20,126 bases of DNA, taken from assembly GCA_030426865.1 (NCBI GenBank), contig JAUHXN010000018.1, positions 1 through 20,126 on the forward strand. The letters are read 5' to 3'. This DNA is from a bacterium (lineage in GTDB: Bacteria; Bacteroidota; Ignavibacteria; Kapaibacteriales; UBA2268). The notes below the pieces were generated by a model. That model worked only from the letters and a program-made list of their open reading frames with translations. It made no database searches and had not been told where the DNA came from. Below, in pieces: positions 1 to 8,677 of the stretch (the first letter of the stretch is position 1; each line of letters starts with the position of its first letter). The position numbers and the translations under genes were made by a program.

Positions 1-1
1 G

Positions 2-1750
2 CTGTGCTTTGAGTTTATATTCTGATTTATGCAATCTTAATTCTTCAACTAACTTCTCATATTCTTGTTGCTTATTTTCCGCCTTTCTCAAACTAGTTTC
101 AGCTTCAAGTTTCATCTTTTCAGCTTGCTTTCTGTAATTAACAATTTCAGAAATACTTCTATCAATTTCAGAATCCTTTGTATCTAAGTAACTTTCGGCT
201 CTTTCTAAAATTAACTTCGACAATCCAATACTTTCAGCTAAGTTGAAAGCATAACTATTACCAGGCACTCCAGCTAAAAAATTATAAGTAGGTTTTAGAT
301 TTTCTTCATCAAACTCAAGTGATGCGTTCTCTATGCTTTCTTTGTTAAGTGCATAGGTTTTTAATGATGATTGGTGAGTCGTTACTATGAATTTAAGATT
401 ATATTTCAAAGTTGTATCTAGAATACCAGATGCTAATGCTGAGCCCTCTTTTGGGTCAGTACCAGAACAAATCTCATCTACAAGCATTAGAGCGTCAGGG
501 TCTGCTACATCTAGTATATCTTTGATTCTCTTCATTTGAGAAGAAAAAGTACTTAAATCCATTTCTATTGATTGATGATCCCCAATAGAAGTAAAAACAT
601 CTCTTAGTCCTGTCTTACAGTACCCGAATGTGTAAATTCCAGACATGGCCATCAATAAATTAAGACCTATATTTTTTAGAGCTACTGTTTTACCTCCGGC
701 ATTGGGTCCAGAAATCAAATGACCTTGTTTAATATTGTCAAAACTTATAGTTAAAGGTATTACTTGTTTTTTGGTTTTGTTTTTTAATAATAATGGGTGG
801 TAAATACTTTTTAGTTCAATTTCATTACTATCTACAATTATCGGTTTGAACCCATCATATTTTCGTGCATATTTAGCTTTAGCATTTATTAAATCTATTC
901 TAGTAATTAGTTCATTAGTCTCTTTAAGAGTTTCAGCTTCTTGACCTATTTCTTCTGTAATCTCACTAAGAATTCTATAAATTTCTTTTTTCTCATCATT
1001 TCTAAGAATAGACAGACTATTATTCATATCTATAATTTCTGATGGTTCAAGAAATACTGTATTGCCAGTATTAGATAAACCGTGAATTATACCAGGGATT
1101 TCTTTTTTAAATTCTGTCTTTACAGGAATTACAAACCTTTCTTCTCTAAGAGTATAGAAATCATCTTGAAGTAAATCATCTTGGAATGTTTTCTTTAATA
1201 TTGATTGTAGTTTGTTTCTTAATCTGTCAGAGGTAGATAGAATATTCCTTCTAATTGATTGTAGCTGTTTTGAGGCTGTATCTTTCACCTCACCATTGTC
1301 GCTTATAGCATCATCTATATGCTTTTCAATGAATTGATTGAAATGAATAAGTTCTTTTATTTTAGAAAGGTTTATTAGTAAATCACTTTTATTGTTAATA
1401 AAATTACTAACTAATCTGTAGACTCTTAAATTATCCTTTATGCGAAGTAATTCGTGTTCATCAAGAACAGAATTTCTGATTTGTGCTTTTTTAAGAGAGG
1501 AATCTATTTCTTTTAAACCTGAAAGAGGTAGTTCCTCACCACTTTGAAAAATTTGTATAACATCTTCGGTTAAATCTAATTCGTCTTTTAAATCATCGAC
1601 ATTGTTATAAGGTTTTATGTTAAGAGCATATTGAGATGCTTTAGTGGAATTACAAAGTTTAGATATTACTTCTAATACACTTCCAAACTCTAACTCTTTC
1701 TCTGTTTCTTTTAATAATCTACTTCTTCTAAGTTCTAACTCTTTACTCAT
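2..1750 (-). CDS. mutS2: MutS2 family ATPase/endonuclease (N-terminal 583 residues, cut by left edge)
   Basis: MutS2 proteins bind branched DNA or collided ribosomes, depending on the species, and usually combine a MutS-like core and ABC ATPase with a C-terminal Smr nuclease domain. Reading the minus strand from the ATG at 1750 gives 583 residues without a stop. The ATPase shows a Walker A motif GPNAGGKT (about residues 348-355), a Walker B with following signature LMLVDEICSGTD (about 421-432) and the switch histidine in TTHQSS (about 457-462). A charged helical segment begins near 515. There is no mismatch-recognition domain I at the N terminus, which separates it from MutS1. The Smr domain, expected in the last ~100-200 residues of a ~780-aa protein, would lie beyond the left edge. 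The start codon shares a base with the stop of the yqeY-like gene upstream (TAATG), suggesting coupled translation. Confidence 0.93.
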   Translation of the reverse strand, partial: MSKELELRRSRLLKETEKELEFGSVLEVISKLCNSTKASQYALNIKPYNNVDDLKDELDLTEDVIQIFQSGEELPLSGLKEIDSSLKKAQIRNSVLDEHELLRIKDNLRVYRLVSNFINNKSDLLINLSKIKELIHFNQFIEKHIDDAISDNGEVKDTASKQLQSIRRNILSTSDRLRNKLQSILKKTFQDDLLQDDFYTLREERFVIPVKTEFKKEIPGIIHGLSNTGNTVFLEPSEIIDMNNSLSILRNDEKKEIYRILSEITEEIGQEAETLKETNELITRIDLINAKAKYARKYDGFKPIIVDSNEIELKSIYHPLLLKNKTKKQVIPLTISFDNIKQGHLISGPNAGGKTVALKNIGLNLLMAMSGIYTFGYCKTGLRDVFTSIGDHQSIEMDLSTFSSQMKRIKDILDVADPDALMLVDEICSGTDPKEGSALASGILDTTLKYNLKFIVTTHQSSLKTYALNKESIENASLEFDEENLKPTYNFLAGVPGNSYAFNLAESIGLSKLILERAESYLDTKDSEIDRSISEIVNYRKQAEKMKLEAETSLRKAENKQQEYEKLVEELRLHKSEYKLKAQ

Positions 1751-2202
1751 TAACTATTACTCAATAATTTTCTAACGATTTGTTGAACCATATTCCCGTC
1801 TGCTTTGCCATTAACTTCTTGCATAGCAGCACCCATAACTTTACCCATATCAGACATTTCTTTAGCATCTACTTTTTTGATTATAGAGACTATGACATTA
1901 TTTAATTCTTCTTCTGTCATTTGTGCAGGCATAAATTCTTGAATTATTTCCAGTTCTTGTTTTTCCTTTTCTGCAAGTTCAGTTCTTCCTGCTTGTAGAT
2001 ACATTGCTATTGAATCATTTCTATTCTTCGAAGCTTTGTTTAGCATTTTTGCCGCTTGTTCATCATCAAGTTCTTTTCCGCTTCCATTTTTTTGAAATTC
2101 TAATATCATAGCTTTTAATGAACGCAATGTTTCTAATCTGTGTTTCATTCCATTCTTAAGTGCAATTTTCATTTCAGAGGTTATTTTTTCTTCAAAATTC
2201 AT
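1750..2202 (-). CDS. GatB/YqeY domain protein
   Basis: This 150-aa protein matches the stand-alone YqeY family, which resembles the tail domain of the GatB subunit of tRNA-dependent amidotransferase. The family is thought to have an RNA- or tRNA-related role, but its function is not established. Family hallmarks visible are the N-terminal segment with MKxALKNG and ETLRSLKAMI, the central QAGRTELAEKEKQELEII region, the FMPAQMTEEEL motif near residues 90-100, and the C-terminal DMGKVMGAAM segment followed by GKADGNMV. The length is normal. A purine-rich GGAGAAGAG lies just upstream of the ATG at 2202 and supports the start. The gene is followed at once by mutS2 with a one-base overlap, so the two are very likely co-transcribed. 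Confidence 0.93.
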   Translation of the reverse strand: MNFEEKITSEMKIALKNGMKHRLETLRSLKAMILEFQKNGSGKELDDEQAAKMLNKASKNRNDSIAMYLQAGRTELAEKEKQELEIIQEFMPAQMTEEELNNVIVSIIKKVDAKEMSDMGKVMGAAMQEVNGKADGNMVQQIVRKLLSNS

Positions 2203-2321
2203 CTCTCTTCTCCATTTCTTATATCATTTCTAGCATTTTATTTATGCTTATTTAATAAAATAGTATATTGTTTATTAGTTTTGGTAAACTTTCAAAAAAT
2301 AATATACGAGTTATTTTATTC

Positions 2322-2354
2322 ATTGTTAAAAATGAATAATTCGTAATTAACAAT
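2322..2354. repeat. Imperfect inverted repeat upstream of the YfhO-like gene
   Basis: Arms ATTGTTAA (2322-2329) and TTAACAAT (2347-2354) are perfect complements, and inside them GAAT (2334-2337) faces ATTC (2339-2342) around a single A. This gives 12 matched positions in a 33-base element that ends 18 bases before the ATG at 2373. It sits in the 170-base divergent gap between the yqeY-like gene and the membrane protein gene, where an operator would be expected. The sequence is very AT-rich, so chance symmetry is possible and no regulator is known. Confidence 0.3.
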
Positions 2355-2372
2355 AAAAATATTGAGTATAAT

Positions 2373-4622
2373 ATGTTAATGAAAATAATAAAGTCCGACT
2401 ATTTTTTTGCTTCTTTAATTTCACTGATATCAACTGCTATTTTCTTTTGGGCTAATATAGTTGGAGACGCTTTCTTTTGGGAGGATATTGTTGAATATGT
2501 TTATCCATTTCAAAATTTTGCTGCTACTTCTGATGGTATTCCTTTTTGGAACCCTTATACATTTGGAGGCATGCCCTTTTTCGCTGATATTCAAACTGGT
2601 TTTTTCTATCCTTTGAATAGGTTACTAGACTTATTTGTAACGGATGGAAAACTCCCATTCGCTGCTCTTCAATTAGTAATATTACTCCACTTCACTATTG
2701 CACAGCTAAATACATTTTACTTGTCTCGCAAGTTAGGTATATCTAAATATGGTAGTATCTTATCTGGAATTGGTTATAGCTTTTCTATGTTAATGATTTG
2801 TCATACTATTCATCCTATGATTATTTATCAGCTAGCTTGGTTACCACTAGTTGTCGGTGTACTTTATACTTCCTTTGCTAAGGGAAGGATTTACCTAGGT
2901 GTTTTAAGTGGCCTTATATTAGGAATATCAATTTTAGCGGGTCATCCACAAACAATACTTTATGAATTTATTTTTATCGGTTTGTTTGCATTTAGCTTTT
3001 TAATAAAATCATTCAAATCTAATGATTATAATACAGTAAAATTAATAGTCTCTACTTTACTGACTTTTATACTTGCATACGGTATATTTACCGTTCAGTT
3101 GTTCCCAGCTCAAGAATTAGCTGATTTGTCTCAGAGGTCAGAAATAAATTATGAGAAGGCCACAGAAGGTTCATTACACTTTAAACAAGCTTTGACTACA
3201 GTTGTGCCAAATCTATTTGGAACTGTAAGTGGGGAAGACCTGAGAAGTGCATCATTTTATCTTCCTTTCGAAGGAGTTCAAGGAATACATTACTTTTGGG
3301 AAACTAGTTTCTATTTTGGAACATTAGTCTTTGCACTTGGCTTATTTTCAATATTAGTAGGATATAAAGATACAAAAGTATTAACTTTTGCTTCTATCTC
3401 ATTATTTGGATTCTTATTCTCACTTGGTTCAAACTCATTCTTTTATGATCTTTTTTATAATCTTCCATATATAAATACATTTCGTATGCCAGCTAGGATG
3501 ATGTTTTTTGTTACATTAGGTTTTAGTTTACTAGCAGGTATAGGGTTTGACTTACTTTTAAGCCAATCGAAAAAATATAGAAAAGAACTTATAATAGCTT
3601 TTTCAATACCATTATTATTGACATTACTTATTTCAACAGGTACTTTATTTGATAGTTTTAATACACCTGAACTATTACAAGATGATATAAGTTCAAGAGC
3701 AATCGGTACCATTGTTATTTTACTATTAGCATTTGGGATAGCTTATTTTACTACTATCAAAACACTAAATGTATCTTTATCAGGATCTTTATTAATTATC
3801 ATTCTCTTTTTCGACTTGTACTCAGTTGGAAATGATTTTAACAAAAGCCCTCAGAATCCTATAGAAGCGCAAATTCCAAATGGTTATAAAATGCCTCAAG
3901 AATTTAAAAATGCATTTATTCCGAAGTTACCTGAAGATATATTCAGAGTAAATATGAGATTATATCAGCCTGTACGATATATGGCAATGAAACGAAACCA
4001 AGGGATGGTTGATAAAATTATGCTAATAGAAGGATATAACCCTTTGTTACTTCAAAGAGTAAACCCACCCATGCCTAATGTGGATTTAAATATGGATATT
4101 TTAAATGTAAGATATTCAGTTGGTATTGATAGAAATTTAAATTCACCTAGATTTTATGAGAATATGGATAGGTTTGGGAATGCTTGGTTTGTTAATAAAA
4201 TAGTTGAAACGGATTCTTCTAATATTAAATCCATTATGGAATCTGGGAAATATGATTTAAAAACTACTGCCTTATTTGAGAAAAAAATGAATTTTAGTTC
4301 GGTAAATGAGGAACCGACTTCAAAAATCGAGTGTATTAGTTACGAAAATGATAGATTAGAATATAAAATCAGCAATTCTACTGATGGATTCTTAATATTA
4401 AGTGAGATATATTACCCATCGTGGAAAGCTAAAGTCAACAAAAAAGAATCAGAAGTACATCTGGTAAATTATTGTTTCAGAGCTATTGAGTTGAAGAAAG
4501 GAGAAAATCATATAATTGTTGAATATGATTCTGAGACTTATAATGCTGGATTAACAATATCTTTAATTACACTTCTACTTTCCTTAGTTTCAATAATCAC
4601 ACTAAGAAAATATGAAATATAG
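2373..4622 (+). CDS. YfhO-family multi-pass membrane protein
   Basis: A 749-aa integral membrane protein of the YfhO family, large GT-C-like proteins common in Bacteroidota and Firmicutes. Bacillus YfhO is linked to glycosylation of teichoic acids; the role here is unknown. The first helix (about residues 10-30) is followed by an acidic loop DAFFWED (32-38) and the family-typical FWNPYTFGGMPFFAD stretch (58-72). About a dozen further hydrophobic segments run to roughly residue 490. A non-membrane, presumably periplasmic, domain of ~220 residues follows, then one last helix near 725-743 and a short KYEI tail. An in-frame ATG two codons downstream is an alternative start. The last 11 bases overlap the next gene, so it is probably translated with the TPR kinase. 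It may glycosylate a surface molecule; that is inference from the family only. Confidence 0.85.
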   Translation: MLMKIIKSDYFFASLISLISTAIFFWANIVGDAFFWEDIVEYVYPFQNFAATSDGIPFWNPYTFGGMPFFADIQTGFFYPLNRLLDLFVTDGKLPFAALQLVILLHFTIAQLNTFYLSRKLGISKYGSILSGIGYSFSMLMICHTIHPMIIYQLAWLPLVVGVLYTSFAKGRIYLGVLSGLILGISILAGHPQTILYEFIFIGLFAFSFLIKSFKSNDYNTVKLIVSTLLTFILAYGIFTVQLFPAQELADLSQRSEINYEKATEGSLHFKQALTTVVPNLFGTVSGEDLRSASFYLPFEGVQGIHYFWETSFYFGTLVFALGLFSILVGYKDTKVLTFASISLFGFLFSLGSNSFFYDLFYNLPYINTFRMPARMMFFVTLGFSLLAGIGFDLLLSQSKKYRKELIIAFSIPLLLTLLISTGTLFDSFNTPELLQDDISSRAIGTIVILLLAFGIAYFTTIKTLNVSLSGSLLIIILFFDLYSVGNDFNKSPQNPIEAQIPNGYKMPQEFKNAFIPKLPEDIFRVNMRLYQPVRYMAMKRNQGMVDKIMLIEGYNPLLLQRVNPPMPNVDLNMDILNVRYSVGIDRNLNSPRFYENMDRFGNAWFVNKIVETDSSNIKSIMESGKYDLKTTALFEKKMNFSSVNEEPTSKIECISYENDRLEYKISNSTDGFLILSEIYYPSWKAKVNKKESEVHLVNYCFRAIELKKGENHIIVEYDSETYNAGLTISLITLLLSLVSIITLRKYEI

Positions 4623-6507
4623 TTTAATTATATTCTTCACCTTTATTTTGTTTCAATCTGGATATTCAGATGAAGCAACTGACAAGTTAGAAAAGGAATA
4701 TAATCAGGAAAACCTGACTGAAGAAAAAAAAGTTGATTTATTATTCAGACTATTAGTAGAATATAGAAATGTACTTCCTATGAAAGGGGTAGATTATGCT
4801 AAGATTGGACTAAAAAAGATAGAAAATAACCCACGTCTAGACAGTATTTATCGTTTCAAATTTATTAATGGAATAGGCGATTCTTATCGATATATTAGTA
4901 GAAATGAAGAAGCGATAGATTACTATTTCAGAGCATTGAGTATAGCCGAAAAATCTCGAAAAGAAAGAGATCGAGCTATTGCATTGAATAATATTGGTCT
5001 TATTTATAACAATATTAAAGATTTCAACCTCGCTTTAGATTATATAAAGAGATCATTCAAAATATTCAAAAAATTCAATGAAAAACCCTTAGTCATACAA
5101 TCCTACAATAACTTAGCTTCAATTTATTGGAATGATAAACAAATTGATAGTGCACTAAAATATTATAATTTAGCTTTTGAAGTTAGTAAAGATATTAATG
5201 ATCTAGTTGGATTATTGCACAGCTATAATAATCTTGGTATAGTTTATTTAGAAAAAGGAGATAATTATACAGCATTAGAGTTCTTCTATAGATCACTTGA
5301 AATTAGCCAAGATTTGAAAGATAAAAAAGGAGAGGCCCAAACTCTTAATAACCTAGGTCAAGTCTTTATTAGTTTGGAAAAATATAATACAGCTGCTTCT
5401 AATATAGAAGATGCACTTTCTATAGCGCAAGAATTAAACGCGAAAGCAATTATTGCTGATAGTTATTTCTATCTTTCTAAACTCTATGAGAATACTACTG
5501 ATTATAAAGCTGCGTTAGAGTATAGTAAGTTATTCAATACAACTAAAGACAGTATTTACAATGTAGAACAGAACAGAAGAATTCAAAAATTGCATGAAGA
5601 ATATATGCTTCAGAAAAAAGATAATGAAATACAAATACTTAAGAAAGATAAAGAGCTCACTCAGATATTAATCATTAGTGCTATTTCTTTGGCTGTTTTG
5701 CTTATTTTTATAGCTGTATTATTATTCTCTAAATATAGATCAAAACGTAAAACTAACGAAATACTTACGGAGCTAAATAAACAACTAAATGATACTAATA
5801 GCCAACTTTATGAAATAAATCTGACCAAAGATAAAATATTTACAATTATCGCACATGACTTGAAAAATCCATTAAGTGGTTTCAAGAACATTACAACGGT
5901 ATTAGTTGACTATTACAACGATATGAGTCAAGAAGAGATAAAGGAATCATTGGCTACTATAAAAGATGCCTCTAATAATCTTATGTTACTTTTAGAAAAT
6001 CTATTAACTTGGGCTAAACTCCAAAAAAATGAGATTGAGGTTTATCCTGAAAAGTTTGCAATAAATTACTTAGTAAAAAAATATATCGATCATTATTTAC
6101 CTAAAGCTAAGAATAAAAATATTGAAATAGTTTATAATAATGGACAAGAAGTATATGCATTTGGTGATCCTAATCTATTGTCTGTAGTTATAAAAAACTT
6201 AGTTTCAAATGCTATTAAATACTCAAAATCAGATAGTAAAGTTGTAATTGATGTTCAAAACATAGATTCTAAAGCAAACTTTACTATTGCAGATAAAGGA
6301 ATCGGGATTGATAAGTCAATGCTAGAAGATATTTTTGATATTGGAAATGGTAAAGATTCCCGTTTTGGTACAGAAGGAGAAAGGGGGACAGGAATAGGAC
6401 TAATATTGAGTAAGTCTTTTGTAGAGATGAATAATGGCGAAATATGGATTGAGTCTGAAGAAGGGGAAGGCACTACAGTTTCATTTAGTGTACCAGCAAA
6501 GCATTAA
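4612..6507 (+). CDS. TPR-sensor transmembrane histidine kinase
   Basis: This 631-aa sensor kinase has, in order: a signal peptide (about 1-19), about six tetratricopeptide repeats (roughly 80-320) marked by recurring YNNLAxIY or LNNLGxVY motifs, a coiled linker, one transmembrane helix (about 351-373), a second coiled segment, a dimerisation/phosphoacceptor helix with His415 in AHDLKNP, and an ATPase domain. The ATPase domain has the N box NLVSNAIKYS (529-538), G1 box DKGIGI (561-566) and G2 box GTGIGL (592-597). All catalytic motifs are intact, so an active kinase is expected. The TPR array is exported and probably senses a protein or peptide outside the inner membrane. No response regulator gene follows it, so it is an orphan kinase. 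The start ATG lies inside the end of the YfhO-like gene. TPR-HPK architecture is common in Bacteroidota. Confidence 0.92.
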   Translation: MKYSLIIFFTFILFQSGYSDEATDKLEKEYNQENLTEEKKVDLLFRLLVEYRNVLPMKGVDYAKIGLKKIENNPRLDSIYRFKFINGIGDSYRYISRNEEAIDYYFRALSIAEKSRKERDRAIALNNIGLIYNNIKDFNLALDYIKRSFKIFKKFNEKPLVIQSYNNLASIYWNDKQIDSALKYYNLAFEVSKDINDLVGLLHSYNNLGIVYLEKGDNYTALEFFYRSLEISQDLKDKKGEAQTLNNLGQVFISLEKYNTAASNIEDALSIAQELNAKAIIADSYFYLSKLYENTTDYKAALEYSKLFNTTKDSIYNVEQNRRIQKLHEEYMLQKKDNEIQILKKDKELTQILIISAISLAVLLIFIAVLLFSKYRSKRKTNEILTELNKQLNDTNSQLYEINLTKDKIFTIIAHDLKNPLSGFKNITTVLVDYYNDMSQEEIKESLATIKDASNNLMLLLENLLTWAKLQKNEIEVYPEKFAINYLVKKYIDHYLPKAKNKNIEIVYNNGQEVYAFGDPNLLSVVIKNLVSNAIKYSKSDSKVVIDVQNIDSKANFTIADKGIGIDKSMLEDIFDIGNGKDSRFGTEGERGTGIGLILSKSFVEMNNGEIWIESEEGEGTTVSFSVPAKH

Positions 6508-6528
6508 AATAAGTAAAATAAAGAAACT

Positions 6529-6556
6529 AAAAAAGCCGGTCAAGCCGGCTTTTTTT
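6529..6556. terminator. Bidirectional intrinsic terminator
   Basis: The stem AGCCGG (6534-6539) pairs with CCGGCT (6545-6550) across the loop TCAAG. It is flanked by a run of A on the left (6529-6534) and T on the right (6550-6556), so the hairpin can extend through A-T pairs and works in either direction. It lies between the stop of the TPR kinase (plus) and the stop of rpsP (minus), exactly where a shared terminator is needed. It is the only clear intrinsic terminator I found in the window. Confidence 0.9.
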
Positions 6557-6580
6557 ATAATTTTTATTAGAAGTAACTAA

Positions 6581-7030
6581 TTACTCAGCAGAATCAGTTG
6601 ATTCTTCGGTAGTTGCTTCCGGAGCTTCCTCAGCTTCAGCTTCTGGAGTCTCTTCAACAGCTGGCTTAGCATTCTTAGCTTTTCTAGATTTTTTCAATCT
6701 ATCATGTCTTGCTAAAGCATTTTCTTTATGCTTTGTTACTTGTTCTTCGATTTGATCTTCATCTAAACCTTTGAAAAGTAATGCTCTTTTTAACAATACA
6801 CCTTCATAGCTAAATATATTCTTTACTGTTAATGTAGGTTGTGCACCTTCATTTAACCAATAAATAGCTCTATTATCATCCAATTTTACTGTATTTGGAC
6901 TAGTATTTGGATCATAATATCCAAGTCTTTCGATGTATGAACCGTCTCTTTTTCTTCTGCTATCAACAGCTACAACATCATATACGGGGTAACCTTTACG
7001 CCCTTTTCTTCTTAGTCTTAACTTTACCAT
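6581..7030 (-). CDS. rpsP: 30S ribosomal protein S16 with extended C-terminal tail
   Basis: Ribosomal protein S16 binds 16S rRNA and helps assemble the small subunit. The N-terminal ~85 residues carry the family core: VKLRLRRKGRKGYPVYDVVA at residues 2-21, the GSYIERLGYYDPN segment and the DDNRAIYWLNEGAQPT motif. The protein is 149 aa, far longer than the ~80-90 aa of E. coli. The extra C-terminal part is first rich in Lys and Arg (about 100-122), then strongly acidic and rich in Glu, Ala and Thr to the end. Such tails are seen in Bacteroidota S16. It lies 44 bases downstream of ffh on the same strand, with AGGTAA as a probable ribosome binding site. The usual rimM-trmD neighbours are absent; the unit instead ends at the terminator at 6529-6556. 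Confidence 0.97.
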   Translation of the reverse strand: MVKLRLRRKGRKGYPVYDVVAVDSRRKRDGSYIERLGYYDPNTSPNTVKLDDNRAIYWLNEGAQPTLTVKNIFSYEGVLLKRALLFKGLDEDQIEEQVTKHKENALARHDRLKKSRKAKNAKPAVEETPEAEAEEAPEATTEESTDSAE

Positions 7031-7074
7031 TTTTGTAATATTACCTGATTAATTACTGCAATTTAATTTCTAAT

Positions 7075-8415
7075 TTATTTAATACCAAATTTTCCTAAAC
7101 CTAATCCACCTAACATTCTAGATTTTTTACCTCTAGAGATATTTTTCAGCATTTTTCCCATATCATCGAATTGTTTGAGTAAACGATTTACATCTTGTAC
7201 ATTCGTTCCACTTCCCTTAGCAATACGCATTCTACGAGAACCATTTATGATTTTAGGGTTAGTTCTTTCTTTCTTAGTCATTGATTGGATGATAGCTTCA
7301 ACTTTTTTGAAAGCACCATCATCAACATTCACATTTCTAAGTTGTTTGTCCATACCTGGAATCATTCCAAGTAAATCTTTAAGAGAACCCATCTTCTGAA
7401 TAGCTCTTAATTGACTTAAGAAATCATCAAAAGTAAATTCATTTTTTCTTATTTTTTCTTCTAATTGAGCTGCTTCTTCTTTATCAATTTGAGATTCTGC
7501 TTTTTCAACAAGGGTAAGTATATCACCCATACCTAATATTCTAGAAGCAATTCTCTCTGGGTGGAATGGTTCTAAATCATCAACCGTTTCTCCAACACCA
7601 ACAAATTTAATTGGCTTTCCTACTACATGAAGAACAGATAGAGCAGCACCACCTCTTGTGTCACCATCTAACTTAGTAAGTACTACACCAGTTAATTCAA
7701 GTTTCTCATGAAAAGCTTTTGCAGTAGTTACAGCATCTTGCCCAATCATTGCATCGCAAACAAAAAGAGTTTCTATTGGATTAATAGCTTTACTAATATT
7801 CTCAACTTCATCCATCATCTTTTCATCTACTGTCAATCGACCAGCTGTATCCACTATGATAGTATCTCTTCCAAACTTGCGTGCATATTCCAACGCATTA
7901 TTTGCTATTGCTATAGGATCATTGTTACCTTCTTCGGTGAAGACAGGTATTTTAACTTGCGACCCTAAAGTCTTTAGTTGCTCAATAGCGGCAGGTCTGT
8001 AAACATCACAAGCCACTAGCAATGGCTGACGTCCTTTTTTACGAAGACTTTTAGCTAATTTACCACAAAAAGTAGTTTTACCAGACCCTTGTAGTCCTGC
8101 TACTAATATTATAGTTGGTTTCCCTGAAGCAATTTTAAGCTCAGATCGTTTATTACCCATTAATTCAACTAATTCATCATTAACGATTTTAACAATTAAT
8201 TGATCTGGTCTAAGCTTTCCTTTGACTTCACTGCCAATAGATTTTTCTTTAACACTTTCTACGAACTTCTTAACTACATCTATATGAACATCTGCTTCTA
8301 GCAGTGCTCTACGTATTTCTTGGAGTGCCTCAGAGATGTTCTCTTCAGTTATTTTATTTTGTCCACGAAATTTCTTTAGTGTGAGTTCTAACTTTTCTTG
8401 TAAACTATCAAACAT
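7075..8415 (-). CDS. ffh: Signal recognition particle protein Ffh (SRP54)
   Basis: Ffh is the GTPase of the signal recognition particle. With 4.5S RNA it binds signal sequences on ribosomes and hands them to FtsY at the membrane. The 446-aa protein has an N-terminal helical bundle (1-~90), then the G domain with G1 GLQGSGKTT (107-115), G3 DTAGR (189-193) and G4 TKLDGD (247-252), plus the insertion-box region with the DVYRPAAIEQL motif near 137-147. The Met-rich M domain follows, with the RNA-binding motif GSRRMRIAKGSG (392-403). Length is normal and all motifs are intact. The start ATG at 8415 is preceded by a candidate promoter at 8448-8478. rpsP follows 44 bases downstream, so ffh-rpsP probably forms one operon. 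Confidence 0.97.
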   Translation of the reverse strand: MFDSLQEKLELTLKKFRGQNKITEENISEALQEIRRALLEADVHIDVVKKFVESVKEKSIGSEVKGKLRPDQLIVKIVNDELVELMGNKRSELKIASGKPTIILVAGLQGSGKTTFCGKLAKSLRKKGRQPLLVACDVYRPAAIEQLKTLGSQVKIPVFTEEGNNDPIAIANNALEYARKFGRDTIIVDTAGRLTVDEKMMDEVENISKAINPIETLFVCDAMIGQDAVTTAKAFHEKLELTGVVLTKLDGDTRGGAALSVLHVVGKPIKFVGVGETVDDLEPFHPERIASRILGMGDILTLVEKAESQIDKEEAAQLEEKIRKNEFTFDDFLSQLRAIQKMGSLKDLLGMIPGMDKQLRNVNVDDGAFKKVEAIIQSMTKKERTNPKIINGSRRMRIAKGSGTNVQDVNRLLKQFDDMGKMLKNISRGKKSRMLGGLGLGKFGIK

Positions 8416-8447
8416 ACTTATTTCTTTTTTTCGATTTTATAAGATTA

Positions 8448-8478
8448 CAAAAATAATATAACTTTGTGACTTGTGCAA
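8448..8478 (-). promoter_or_regulatory. Candidate promoter for ffh-rpsP
   Basis: On the minus strand TTG (8476-8478) is followed 20 bases later by TATTTTTG (8448-8455), which fits the Bacteroidota consensus TTTG-N19-21-TAnnTTTG. The same bases can also be read as TTGCAC, a 17-base spacer and TATTTT, a sigma70-like arrangement. It would start transcription about 25-30 bases before the ffh ATG at 8415. This is pattern matching only. Confidence 0.45.
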
Positions 8479-8515
8479 GATGTCATTTCACTGTTTTTTA
8501 TGGATTTATTAAATT

Positions 8516-8677
8516 ATGACTTTATTTTTGATTGCTATGGTAACTTCAGTGGTGCTATTAGTACCAGCATTATATTTTTTTATAGAAAAAAAATATAAAT
8601 TAATGGCTATTGTTTTAGTTATTGATTTAATAGTAACTATTGGGTTAATCTATATGTCACAGATATTTAGAAATTAG
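8516..8677 (+). CDS. Possible small two-helix membrane protein (53 aa)
   Basis: This small open frame begins with MTLFLIAMVTSVVLLVPAL and ends with MSQIFRN. It has two hydrophobic segments (about residues 2-22 and 29-47) separated by a charged turn, EKKYK, which is a plausible membrane hairpin. It occupies most of the 251-base gap between ffh and dnaB, is transcribed divergently from ffh, and its last 11 bases overlap the end of dnaB on the other strand. There is no clear Shine-Dalgarno sequence. I do not recognise the family. In AT-rich DNA, random hydrophobic frames of this length occur, so it is only moderately supported. Conservation in relatives between the same two genes would settle it. 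Confidence 0.42.
   Translation: MTLFLIAMVTSVVLLVPALYFFIEKKYKLMAIVLVIDLIVTIGLIYMSQIFRN

Noticed and set aside
2140..2346. 68-aa plus-strand open frame in the divergent gap
   Set aside because: Most of its length lies opposite the yqeY-like gene or in AT-rich non-coding DNA, has no ribosome binding site, and encodes only generic hydrophobic residues.
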